Source of the DNA: Cristatella mucedo
Lineage: Eukaryota; Bryozoa; Phylactolaemata; Cristatellidae
NCBI GenBank assembly: GCA_009760855.2
Contig: WPIO01000107.1
Coordinates: forward strand, 375,001-439,000
Length of the DNA stretch: 64,000 bases
Reading direction: 5' to 3'
Shown here: positions 31,491 to 41,884 of the stretch, in pieces
How the letters are laid out: every line of letters starts with the position of its first letter
Position numbering within the stretch: position 1 is the stretch's first letter
Program-made: the position numbers and the translations under genes
Notes under the pieces: generated by a model
Databases searched by the model: none
What the model was told of the DNA's origin: nothing
Seen by the model: the letters and a program-made list of their open reading frames with translations, nothing else

Positions 31491-33380
31491 TATTGCTGGT
31501 TTTCTATTCCCTTTGTGCTACTGTCCCGTTGGATGGGTATTACGGAGATTGTGGTGGTGTTTATGCCCCCTGGGCTGCCGGTGATGTGGCCTGAACGGCC
31601 CCCGATCGCCATGCTGCTCTTGTAAATGGTATGCTGTTCTCGGTATGGCTGCCGGGTCGATTGAACCAGAAAGCAGTGGCGACCGGCAAGGGTTACGACG
31701 CGGGGAAGAGGATGCATGCCGTTTCGCAATGAGCTCCGGTCAAATGTGTGTGTGTTGATGTGTTCTGCCAGCTTTGGCAATCGTGGTTCGTCACTCACGT
31801 TCTGTCGGAAGAGCTTCCAACTTCGGAACTCGAAACCCACAGAGCTACCATCAAGCTTACACCCGATGCCTGCCCTTGGGTTAGTGCAGTGTGGCACCAT
31901 TGGCATCGGTACACACTGCTTGCCTATGCTTCATGCTCGTGTAGAGATGCCTTCTTCAATTCGACTAAATAGGCTGCATTATAGCTTTACGTTGAGCTTC
32001 CAACAGCTTCTTGACCTTGAGACTTTAGCCTCACCAACAGCTCTCATTACCTGAAGCTCACTGAATTAGTGATTCGCATAGACGGAGGATTCACTTGTAG
32101 GTTATTGCGGATTGTAGTCATACAGACCCACTGAATACGCACGAATAGAATCGTGAGGGCTTGACTATTTCGATAGGAAGCAATTAGTTGCTGGAAAGCT
32201 CTAAAGCACGAAGATGATAAAAGGGTTACCAGGATTGGCATATAAATTTGGCTAGACATTCTAAAATCTAATGCCGGGGCAAGACCAGCAAGAATTTCAT
32301 GATAGAGATAATAAGACACAAAACTAGAAAAGACTGTAACGCACAATTGTCATGTTTGTTAGATACAAGCAGGGTGGTCATTCATGAAATAGAAGTATTT
32401 CATGGTTTCTTATTTGGTGACTTTTGCCTGCCATTGGACTCGGCGGTGAACCAGGCCAATGCCCGTCCATAAGAGGGAGGTAATGTCTTGAAGCCACATT
32501 GCTCCACCTCAGATGATAACAATACTAATATAATGGTTTGGAATGGTGTATGAGAGATCAATCTCTTTGTAGTCACTTTCCACATGCGGAAAAAATTGGC
32601 CCTGATTATTGACAGGACAAGCAGTATGCACCCGTATAAATACACGGGTGCATATCATTGTCTAAGCACCCTGACAGAAATGTATGCAGGGACATAAGGA
32701 GCATTGCAAAGCTAGAATAAACCGAGTCGGTAAAGGTGAACACAACACGACTCGGCCAGATCGACACATTATAAACCTTCCACATGGACAGGCTGCTATG
32801 AGATTTTTGACACAATAAAAGCCTTTCACACTAACAGGCTGCCAGGAGTGCATGCATTTATTGCTCTACCTTGCAATTGAAGTCAAGGACTGTCACGGTG
32901 TCATCCATCAACCAGTTCTAAACAAGGAAGTTGATGAGTTTTCTTAGGATATGTGTTCGATTAGAAGTACATCAAAGCCAACTAGTATAAGAGGAGCAGC
33001 CATGCTATGTAAAACTATGGTCATAATAATTGGAGTGTTTAATCATTTTGTACTTTAGCTACGTTTGTACAACACTTCTCAGTAGTCAATTTAATGGTGA
33101 TAAACAAATGTTTGCCCTTTTTTGGTTGCCCATATGTCTCTACTACCTCATTTGGGGATTCTAAATCACCACTTACAAAATGTAACTTTCACCAGGCGAC
33201 TATTAAAAGGCAAGTGAGCAGAGTGGAACAGGAGATGAGGAAAACGGCAAACATAACTGGCACCTTTAGGGAGCGGTGAATTAGCTCTAATCTACCGGGT
33301 TTTTACTATAGTTATCCTTGCAATATTACGGTTGGCTTAGGTGTGGACACCCCAAGCCAAACTGTGCCAAAAATGTGTTG
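31491..33380. other. Unassigned stretch
   Basis: A 138-residue minus-strand frame (31490-31906) and a 112-residue plus-strand frame (31716-32054) overlap each other and have no recognised motif. A short perfect hairpin lies at 32625-32654. No LINE or SINE family member was seen. Confidence 0.4.
32625..32654. repeat. Perfect 11-bp inverted repeat around TATAAATA
   Basis: TATGCACCCGT (32625-32635) and ACGGGTGCATA (32644-32654) are exact reverse complements separated by eight bases. The loop and inner stem contain TATAAATA. Function unknown. Confidence 0.85.
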
Positions 33381-33389
33381 TATCCCATC

Positions 33390-33630
33390 TAGACTACTGC
33401 AAATGAATACGAGAAGGTATTTCAGCCAGGTCAGTTTGGCAATTACAGTTTATGCTGAAATGTGAAGAAAGGCTACTAAGTCGTATATGTCATGACGGCC
33501 TTACTATGCCACTTCTCACTAACTTGAACTGGCAACCCATCAGGTAGGGTATCTACCTTACGTTTCTGACATCAACCTTTAGGTGCCTCTTTGTTGTGTT
33601 CCTGCCTCCTTATCCTAACTCGTTTCACCA
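33390..33630 (+). mobile_element. Strongly diverged L2-type LINE fragment
   Basis: GTCATGACGGCC..ACTATGCCACTTCTCACTAACTTGAACTGGCAACCC and CCTTTAGGTGCCTC..GTTCCTGCCTCCTTATC follow the RT C-terminal order (TPLLTNLHWLP; SLH..APAYLSD). There is no intact frame. Confidence 0.5.
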
Positions 33631-33994
33631 ATGGCCTCATGCGCTTATTCTTAGCCCAGGGGTAAGGTACTTACTCACCGTAAGCCAGATCTAGGGTTAA
33701 AGTCCTTCTGTGATTGATCTTTTATTACCTTCGAAATCGGGTTGATAGCAGTTAAGGCTTTTCAGCTGCTGCATAAACTTTGGATCCGATTACTTTTGTT
33801 TTTTGTAATCGCAATACCACCGTCGCCGACTTTTTCGTTATTTCATTACAGTGTCTATTTTAATATGCCATTTTTCATATTTTTGGCTGTTTTGACCAGG
33901 ATTCTCATACAGGATTCGGCTAAGGTCCCAAGGCACCATGGACATCGATCGCCCAACACTCATCATGTAAAGACACATGCACATACTCGCTTGT

Positions 33995-34061
<67 letters not shown>

Positions 34062-34187
34062 TGCACGCACACACACACATACGTGCTAACACACTCACGC
34101 CCACACACACACACATACAGACGCATAAACACACATGCACCCATGCACACTCACCTACACGCATGCACGAGCACACATACTCACACA

Positions 34188-34255
<68 letters not shown>

Positions 34256-34330
34256 TACACACACACAGGCACAGACATACACACATACACACACACACAC
34301 ACACGCGCACATACACGCAAACAGCCACAC
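33995..34330. repeat. Long (CA)n microsatellite
   Basis: Two CA runs (33995-34058, 34186-34250) joined by interrupted CA-rich sequence. Frames of THTH or VCVC strings on either strand are artefacts. Confidence 0.97.
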
Positions 34331-34464
34331 ATCTACTTACACTCATATACATGCTCACTTAGGTAGACCTCTTAGTGTTTTTTAGACGTGTTATTAGCAA
34401 AATTGTTACTAGACTTGCTGTGTTACCATGTGCATCAGCATGAGCTGGTGCATTTTCCCGTGGG

Positions 34465-34467
<3 letters not shown>

Positions 34468-34527
<60 letters not shown>

Positions 34528-34530
34528 ATC
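34468..34530. repeat. (GT)n microsatellite
   Basis: Pure GT run following GGGCATGTG. It lies about 140 bases right of the CA tract in the opposite composition, so transcripts could pair; that is inference. Confidence 0.96.
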
Positions 34531-34534
34531 CACG

Positions 34535-35833
34535 CATGTGTATCTGCAGAAGCGTGAGTGTGTGCGTGTGTGCATGTTCGTCTGTGTGCTTAAGCTTTGA
34601 GTTACATTCAAAAGATAGTACGTGAAGACCGTTTACAAGTTGCTCAATATTATTATTTTTATCTGCTGCTAACGGTGCTGAGCCTGGAGAAGGGTATTCT
34701 AGAGTAGTCATTCCTATCGAGTTATTTCAAGCTTTCTTAGCCGTCCTAGTACAGCTACATTTCTTACGATGCCTACTTTACAAGACAGGCAAAGCAAGTG
34801 TTCTGCTATTAACAATTCGACAGCGTTTTCCTACTTAGCAAAGATTTTGGCATCGAAAAAAAATTGTATCTTTTATGCACTGCTATTGAGTCATTCACTA
34901 TATGTTAATTTCACATGTGGCACTATTCATCAACAGTGCTTGGACGATGGTCCTACCTTCTGCCTCTGCATCACTGCAGCAGTTAACGGTCAGCACTACC
35001 CTGGTACTGCTGACTAGAGCAGGCGGTGCTGCAATTTTTTTAAGTCAAATTAAGAAAGGGTATTCGATTTAAACATTCCTTTTACATGCAGTCGCAGCTA
35101 AGCAGGCTTGTCAGACTATTTAGCAGAGGGGTAAGGTGCTCACTTCTCCACCCACCTGCCGAGCCGACTGAAGGAAAACCGTGGGCGATCATTTGTTGCC
35201 CACTGCATGCAGTGTTGCTAGCTGCTGAGTCGGCTGCCACTACCTCGACTAATTAAGAACGACGGTGCCCTGGTGGTTCCACACACTTTGTCTGGCCACC
35301 TACGAACACCAGATACCGGATTATGGAGGATTACAGTAAATTATGTGCCAGAATCATTCAATGCTCTCTCCATTAATAAGTTGCTCCTGTGCCGGTTAGT
35401 GGGAACGGCCGAGTGAGATTCACCGAACTCGGCTAGTGAATCGAAACGAATGTAGTCGATCGCGATATTCTGTTATGCAACCACTGTTAGGTTACTGTGT
35501 CTCCGGCTGCAGTAGAGTTAGTGAAGTCTCACGGTGACACGAAGACACAAGCGGGCGAACATAAGTGGTGAACGAGACTCTCCTTCTTTATTCCCCAGCT
35601 GGGTACATATACGAGCTGGGGCTGACCACATATACGTGAGTGCATCTGTGGTGGGCCACATGCTGATGTCAAAGGCTGCTTAGTTCAACCACCTGCCGCA
35701 GGCAGGGCATATACTAGCAGCCGGAAAGCAGCAGGCCCACACAACATCCCTTCCCCCACAGAATGTCAAAGGCTTAACCGCCCGCCGCAGGCGGGGAATA
35801 CCTCGCAGCCGAGAAGCCACAGGTGCACACAAC
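34535..35833. other. Unassigned, with an 85-bp imperfect duplication
   Basis: No coding motif. TAGCAGAGGGGTAAGGTGCTCAC at 35118-35141 resembles the tRNA-like head at 40605. ATGTCAAAGGCT..CGCAGGC.GGG..CACACAACA occurs at 35666-35752 and again at 35762-35834. CCCCAGC and GCTGGGG flank 35598-35625 as a hairpin. The features would fit an LTR fragment, but I cannot show a pair. Confidence 0.35.
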
Positions 35834-36008
35834 ACCGTGATGGCACACTAGGTAAGGCGGTTGCTCTCACGACGTCGGTCCCGAGGTCGTGGGTTCAATT
35901 CCTGCGGTGGGCGATCCTTTATCGCTACTGCAAGTGGTGGTGATAGCCGTAAAGGCTCTTCTGCCGCTATACAAAAAGAGGCTGTTTAATCAGCTAGGAT
36001 TTATCTAT
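35834..36008 (+). mobile_element. SINE1 copy, plus strand reference
   Basis: This plus-strand copy shows the order directly: A-box region TGGCACACTAGGTAAGG (35841-35857), inverted arms CACGACgTCGG / CCGAgGTCGTG (35868-35891), B box GGTTCAATTCC (35892-35902), GCGGTGGGCGATCC, GTGGTGATAGCCGTAAAGGC, CTATACAAAAAGAGGCTG and a GGATTTATCTATTTAA tail. The head has tRNA-like internal promoter boxes but the arm between them is far longer than a normal anticodon stem. Confidence 0.88.
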
Positions 36009-36117
36009 TTAACACCACTCACATGTTAGACCTATGGGCATCGCTGGCGTTACAAGCCAATGACACAGCCACCACCAGCCGCTGCTGAAGCCAATTCACC
36101 AGCTACTCAAGTTTATA

Positions 36118-36282
36118 TGTTATGATATTTCAGCTGATTTAATAGCCTCGTTCGTATAGCAGAGCCTCGAAGGCTGCCACCACTGCTTGTATTTGACAAT
36201 ACATGATTGCCTACATCAGGATTTGAACCCACGGCCTCAGTCGTGAAGAAGGAGCACCTTACCTTATGGGCTATGATGGCCC
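36118..36282 (-). mobile_element. SINE1 copy, eroded
   Basis: On the minus strand: GGCCATCATAGCCCATAAGG head, B box GGTTCAAATCC, then shortened body. The long arm has lost one side (GGCCTCAGTCGTG only). It lies about 110 bases from the preceding SINE1 in the opposite orientation. Confidence 0.72.
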
Positions 36283-36394
36283 GAGCCGCTTGGAAATTGT
36301 TATGTAGCCCTAGCTGTATTCTTATTGCATTTTAACCTCAAACCACGGACTTGTGCAACCGAAATCCATGTGGACATGATGAGCATGTTCGTTG

Positions 36395-36440
36395 TCCCAG
36401 TTGTTAAGGTGTTCGCCCCCGGCCGAGGCTTGGCTGAGGT
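36395..36440 (+). mobile_element. SINE2 copy, left half
   Basis: GTCCCAGTTGTTAAGGTG is the A-box region, followed by TTCGCCCCCGGCCGAGG. The element is cut at 36440 by an L2-type insertion and continues at 36665. Confidence 0.65.
36435..36440. repeat. Target-site duplication (TGAGGT)
   Basis: TGAGGT here and at 36665-36670 flanks the L2-type insertion. Removing the insertion and one copy gives TGAGGTCGTGG, the expected SINE2 sequence. Confidence 0.75.
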
Positions 36441-36664
36441 AATAATAATAATAATACTAATGCACTTGATAAAGTGCCCTCAGAGAACTTAATCTCTTTC
36501 TTGGCGCTTTACATTTGCTTCAAAGGGAAATGCAATTGAATGGTAAGTAAAATCATGCTTGAAAAACAAACAAAATGAATAATGTGGTTAGGGGTGACAT
36601 GCACAGGGTCAGCATGAAAATGTGGTTAGTGGCAGCATGCACAGTGTCAGCACACATAAGCACA
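36441..36664 (-). mobile_element. L2-type LINE 3' end inserted in SINE2
   Basis: On the minus strand it ends with an ATTATTATTATT tail (36441-36459), preceded by the stem-loop (GTGCCCTCAGAGAACTTAATCTCTTTC on the plus strand, in part) and about 170 bases of 3' UTR. It is only 224 bp long, entirely non-coding, and bounded by TGAGGT. This is the cleanest insertion in the window. Confidence 0.85.
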
Positions 36665-36755
36665 TGAGGTCGTGGCTGGAGCCGTTAGGCATTTGTGAAG
36701 TGCTTGAAAAGAGATTAGGTTCTCTTAGGGCACTATACAAATGAATTTTATATAT
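36665..36755 (+). mobile_element. SINE2 copy, right half
   Basis: GTCGTGGCTGGAGCC, TGAAGTGCTTGAAAAGAGATTAGG and TTCTCTTAGGGCACTATACAAATGAA continue the SINE2 cut at 36440. The stem of the tail pairs well: AGTGC / GCACT around AAGAGA..TCTCTT. Confidence 0.7.
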
Positions 36756-39230
36756 TGATATATGGTCAAATAACAGAGCCACTAGGCGATAGCTGTTGCT
36801 TTGGGTCAAGGGTCTAAAGGCACACGAGCTTGCTGTGTTCCTTGCACTGTAGCAGTGCCTATTGATTATAACAGGAGCATGCCACTTAGCGTCGTCTACG
36901 TTTGAGTGCTATCGACGAGCAGTAGATGTGAGCTGGCTTTGATAAAAAAAAATGCACTTCTGCGAAATGCAGTAAGTGTGGATAATATTAATCAAGCATG
37001 CGGTCTTCTTCAAATATTGTTCTCCATAATTCATAAACACGTCCGTAAACCTCTATCGGGAAAGGGCTAAGCAACCTACTCTATTTTGCTAGAGCTGTTA
37101 AGCCTTGGCACTACTGAAATGTGTACTTTAATGCCTGGGTAGACCTTGAGAGACAATCCTGATCCTTAGGCGAACTGGGATAAGTGGTCGATCTCTGCTT
37201 GTAAAGTTAATCAGCTGATCATCGTCTTCGGAAGACTTTGAAGTAAGGATCTCCACCTTTTTTCTGCCAGATCGTTACGTAGGCCAAAAGAGCAGTATTT
37301 GCTACCGGACACAGCTCTTATGGCCATTAAAATGGTGGCCATTAAAATTCATTAAATTGCTGATCCCTCTGGTCCTCAAACGAATTCACTTGCATGTTTA
37401 ATGAAAGAGAAGAATCCAGACGCACGGTTGGACTGGTGCTCTCAATAAGCCCTAAGCAGGCAGGAAGGAGTAATGTAGCGCCTGTTCAACTAGGGAAGTT
37501 CTAGTTTTTCATTTTAGGGCAGTCTTCTATGCATACACAAGAATCTTCTAATCATTGAGAGACCCTCTGTTTGGCTTTTTTTTTAGCTTAAAGTTAGGGA
37601 AGCAGCTTGAGAGGGTCACGGCTTGTGACTCGTGCATCCACTTAACTTCCAATCACTAAATTGCCAGATCTTTTTTTGATATCGTGTCTACCTCTTTTTG
37701 GGGTGGTACAGTATGGCCAGACCTCTTTAACACTTTTATGTTTGCTTAATGGATTTCAGGAGATTTATTTTCTGAAACTACAGATGTCTTAGCTGTAAAG
37801 TAATAGTGGTGGCTTGACAATGCACGTCTAGAGGCTTATTTGGATGCAAGCCGGGTCAGGATACATTACAAAAATTTAGATTAATAGAGGCAGCTATCCG
37901 CCAATTAACTGTCAAAACTGCTTTTGAAGCCTGCTCACGTCCGTGAAAGGGGAGAAGAGATGAGATTTTGTAGTTTTAGCACTATTTCTAAAACGATCGA
38001 TGGATGAGCAGATGTTCTGTTTGGTTAGGATACGGCCCAGTCAATACTAACCAATAACTGGGCATTTTCGCAATAATTACCTTTGTGATGTTACTGCGCA
38101 TGCCCCGACTGCATCTAGATCTGGCCGAGCTTGCAAGATTGCTCTGCAGAGAGGTCCTTGTACCTGGCTCCAATAGCCTTTCATTTGTTCTTGTAAATGA
38201 GAGCGTTCTGGTTGAATGAGAGAGGGTGACATTTATAAGTTGCCAACCATCTCTTAGACTAAAATATGTTATAAGTTAGGTCCAGTTATTATTTCGCTAT
38301 TTTTTTTTTACTGTTTTCCAGCCCAGATAAAGCTGAGATATCTATCCCTTCTTTTAGCCTTAAGCAAGATTTAAAGGGTTAGCTGATTTAACAGCCCGAG
38401 TATACAACAGCATGAGAACCGTAATGCTATACCCTAGAACAGCAGTAAGCAACACAGTATCGGCCATTACTCGACTCTAACAAAGACCTTGGCCGGGATG
38501 AATTAGCCCCCTACCCCTGTGCTAAGACAGAGGCATACTATATCGATCGCAAGCGAGGGGCTGTGGATGTCACACTGATTTACGTGGCACAGCAGGTTTA
38601 CGTGGCTGTAGGCCTGAGTCGCAGCAGCCACTTGCCTACGGTTGTAATGGGCTGTCTATATAGGCAGTCTTGTCGTCTGAATGTAAGGCAAACCAGTTTA
38701 AAGCACTGCTGCTAAGCAATAGAGACCTGCCGTGGTGCTGCTGCTGACAAGCATGTGGACGAGCGACGGAGCACCCGCTATGTTGTGCAGGGAGTAACCT
38801 AGGCTCTCAATAAAAAATGAACACCGTGTAGTATCTACTGCGTCGCTGCCAAGTCTTACATAAACCAGCTGTTCAGCTCCGTTCAGTTCAGTAGAAGCCA
38901 TTTCGTGAAATACCAGTGGTTCTGCTGATCTTTCAGAAAGAGCTTAATCGTAGATCAGCTGCAAAGCTAGATGGAGATATGCTTGTTGCTGATAGAAATC
39001 ACAATACAGACCTTTAGTGGTCTCGCAGAGAAAACAAGCTAGTTACTTGCAGCATTTGCTGAGTGCATGTTAGTTGTCCTTTGTGCACCTATGAATGCTG
39101 AAGCTGTGCATGCTGCCACTTGAAATATCAGATTGCCTCTTTTAGAGAATGGTAGAGTGCTTAGAAAGGGTTGAGGACAACCGAACCTAGACTAGTCCTT
39201 GCTCGTCCGGTAACCTGTATGCATACTAGG
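36756..39230. other. Unassigned stretch, one SINE1 tail fragment
   Basis: No frame above 67 residues and no domain. GTTAGCTGATTTAACAGCCCGAGTATAC at 38378-38405 (quoted in part) is the 3' end of a minus-strand SINE1. Otherwise I see nothing to annotate. Confidence 0.5.
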
Positions 39231-39239
39231 ACAGATATA

Positions 39240-39985
39240 CCATATTTAAATTTGTCCATGCATTTGTGACATCGTGTCTCGGCTTCTGTATTTCACTGCT
39301 TGCTGGTCTAACAGTCCGTGGAATTAGGAGCTTACAGCAGGTGCAAAACTTTGCAGCTCGGCTTGTCTGTCGCGAGCATCGCTGTTGCCAGAGCACATCG
39401 AATATTTCCGGCCTGCACTGGCTACCAGTCGAGCGATGCATCGGGCTCCAGGTTCTGTCACTTACTTTTATGTCCCTTCATTCTTTGGCTCTAACCCACC
39501 TATCGGATCTGCTAACCTAACCGGCCAAGATCCTAGCACCTTTTTCGGAATCTACTCGGTTACCTCTACCTAGAGCTAACCTCTAATCCTTTGCATGCCG
39601 TGCCTTTTGTTCGCTTAATCCCAAAGCCAGGAACTCACTACCGACTTGTGTCATGACGTCCGGTGACTTGACCACATTTGCAATTAATTAAAGTCAGTCT
39701 ATTCATCGCAGCATTTGGTGAGTCCATGTGATTCGTGCTCTGTGTGCTTATGCATGCTGACAATGTGTAGGCGGCAAATAACCATATCAGCATGCTGGCC
39801 CTGTGCATGTCACCTTTAATCATGCTTTGCTGTTTTATTGTCCGCTGAGTATCTTGGAACAAGCAATTCAATACCACTTCATTCAGAGCAAATACAAAGT
39901 GCCTAAAAAGAATCGTGTTCTCTTTGGGCATTATAACAACTGTATTAGTATAATTATTATTATTAATTGTACTGTTATTTACCCT
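39240..39985 (+). mobile_element. L2-type LINE, 5'-truncated 3' end
   Basis: From CATGCATTTGTGACATCGTG the frame 39266-39520 reads SLLAGLTVRGIRSLQQVQNF, AARLVCREHRCCQ, SLHSLALTHLSDLLT, a readable RT C-terminal region of 84 residues. The 3' UTR follows (GCTGACAATGTGTAGGC, CAAATACAAAGTGCC, AAAGAATCG) and the tail is TAATTATTATTATTAATTG. Confidence 0.82.
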
Positions 39986-40600
39986 GATGCATACAGGCAG
40001 TGCTGCGGCGCTCTACATACTCAGCAATGGTTTGCTGCTATGTCTGATATAACGCCAAAGTGCAGTTAATTGGGGCTACCACGGTGCTATCGTGCAGAAG
40101 CAAATGCCCATTTGGTGCGAAAATGCTACACACAGACCGGTCACTGTGCTCCTACTGACTATACAGAGACGAGCCGTGGTCCGGCTGCTTGACCACCTTT
40201 AGGTGCTGGTGCTAAGCCGGATACATTTACAGGTAAGCCTGAGTTCATTCATGCTTCTTCACCTGTGAAGCCACGAAGCCAGAAGGATTAAGTGGGCACT
40301 ATGCGAAGGATTTCTATGTGGATAAATCGATGGAGCTTTCAGGGTACAACAATTGACTACCAACTTTATCTTAAGCCACAGAGAGTATGTGGGGAGCATA
40401 GGTGAGTCTGGAGGGCATTCGTGGAAGGGAGTAGCATGCAACTAGCAGCTCTTGGCATTTGGAATGGAAGTGCCATAATTATCATCGGAAGAGTTGTTGT
40501 CGTTGCATAAGAAATATTCTGATGAGTTCCACACTGTGTAATACAGGGCCAACCCTTCAGTCACCAACGGTTTTTATGCAAGCTGCTAGGACTCTGTACC
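39986..40600. other. Unassigned spacer
   Basis: No motif, repeat or frame of note. Confidence 0.5.
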
Positions 40601-40601
40601 T

Positions 40602-40765
40602 TAGCAGAGGGATAGGTGATTGCTTTTCATAACCAAAGGCGTGGGTTCGAGTCCTGCAGTGGACACCATGCAGGACTCGAATGATAATTTTTTTTCATTT
40701 TTAGTGGTAGCGGTTGCCGTTAAAGCTCTTCTACTGGAAAGTTAGCGAAGCTGTTGATTAGCTAA
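40602..40765 (+). mobile_element. SINE1 relative with a duplicated, inverted B box
   Basis: TAGCAGAGGGATAGG stands where the A box should be, and GGGTTCGAGTCC is the B box. Right after it comes the exact inverse, GGACTCGAA, forming a 13-bp perfect palindrome (40646-40658 with 40669-40681). The body then continues with GGTAGCGGTTGCCGTTAAAGCTCTTCT and AAGCTGTTGATTAGC, clearly SINE1-like. Confidence 0.65.
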
Positions 40766-40835
40766 CTTCTTTGATAGCCACATAATTTGATATAGAAAAC
40801 TCTTTTAGCTGCTGATAGAAAACCCATAGACTAAT

Positions 40836-41012
40836 AAAAAAAAATACTAGCTGACTTAGCAGCCTCTTTTGGTATGGCGACAGAAGAGCCTTGATGGTTA
40901 TTACCACCACTTGCACTGGCGATATAGGATTGCTCACCACAGGATTCGAACCCACGACCTCGGGGCCGAGGTCATGCAAAGCATCCGCCTTACCTAGTGA
41001 GCCATTATGGCT
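40836..41012 (-). mobile_element. SINE1 copy
   Basis: On the minus strand: AGCCATAATGGCTCACTAGGTAAGG head (quoted region 40990-41012), arms TGACCTCGGCCCCGAGGTCG, B box GGTTCGAATCC (40944-40954), AAAGAGGCTGC and an A/T-rich tail. It is well preserved. Confidence 0.85.
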
Positions 41013-41884
41013 GATAGGAATGCCCCTATATCAGTCATTGACATGCCGTTTTGCAGATCACGACTGTTACATCGTCGCGACCGACCTTGGGACGACCAGT
41101 CGTCGGATAGGGTGGCCCGATCCAGCAGCAAGTCTTTTGGCTCTATCATCCGAGGGAGCTGGCCCTCAATCGCTCTTTCCGTGTAGTATGACAGCTGCAT
41201 TTATATTCCATGTTAATGTTGCTTATGTGCTGTCGAACCAATGTTCTTTTAAAAACCTCTCGACTGCCGGTGGCAGATTTTCATAGACGGATGAAACGGA
41301 AGCTGCCAATACCTGGCTTTTTACTAGGCTCCTCAATCATCTACTAACCGTTCAACCACTTGAGAGCCCACGACTAGGCAGAGTGCGTTACATCGTTGGA
41401 CCTTTTGCCAGATTGTCGTGGCCGCCAGATTCCTGTTTCCTCACACTTGACTAACCATGATTAAAGTTGAGATTGTGCTGTATCAGCTGCCTCGTTAAAT
41501 TAGCGATAGAATTTGTGTAGTAGCGCATCTGCCACTTGCAAATGAGCGATAAAGGTTCAACCACTGCATGACTTGCATCCATCATCTGAGTCATGGAAAA
41601 AGTGTTTATAATGCTGGTTTAAAACCGTGAGAATTGGAGCTTCTGGTTAGCGGTAAAAGGCCAAACCGTGACGCTGCTGCTGACTTTTGAATTTATTATG
41701 AGTGGTGCACATAAGAATTAGGACATAAACAGCCCAGGTGCTGTTGCTCAGACACATACATTATAGGCGCAGTATTGTAACTAAGCTGTGCTTGGTAAGG
41801 ATACGGTCCGGCTGCTATACCAGTTGTTAACTTGCCGAGATAGTGCTTAGTTGTATTTAGGCTAGAGTGGGACTGTACTTAATC
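41013..41884. other. Unassigned spacer
   Basis: The frame at 40891-41286 runs from the SINE into this stretch and is not a gene. GGTTAAAAC and tRNA-like strings near 41570-41640 are not convincing. Nothing else is seen. Confidence 0.45.

Noticed and set aside
31490-31906. 138-residue minus-strand frame as a gene
   Set aside because: No recognisable motif, an overlapping open frame on the other strand, and a SINE2 immediately left. Open frames of this length are expected by chance.
35834-36008. Possible tRNA genes at the A and B box pairs
   Set aside because: The arms between the boxes are too long, the heads do not close as cloverleaves with a CCA-type acceptor, and the same bodies recur in many copies: they are SINEs.
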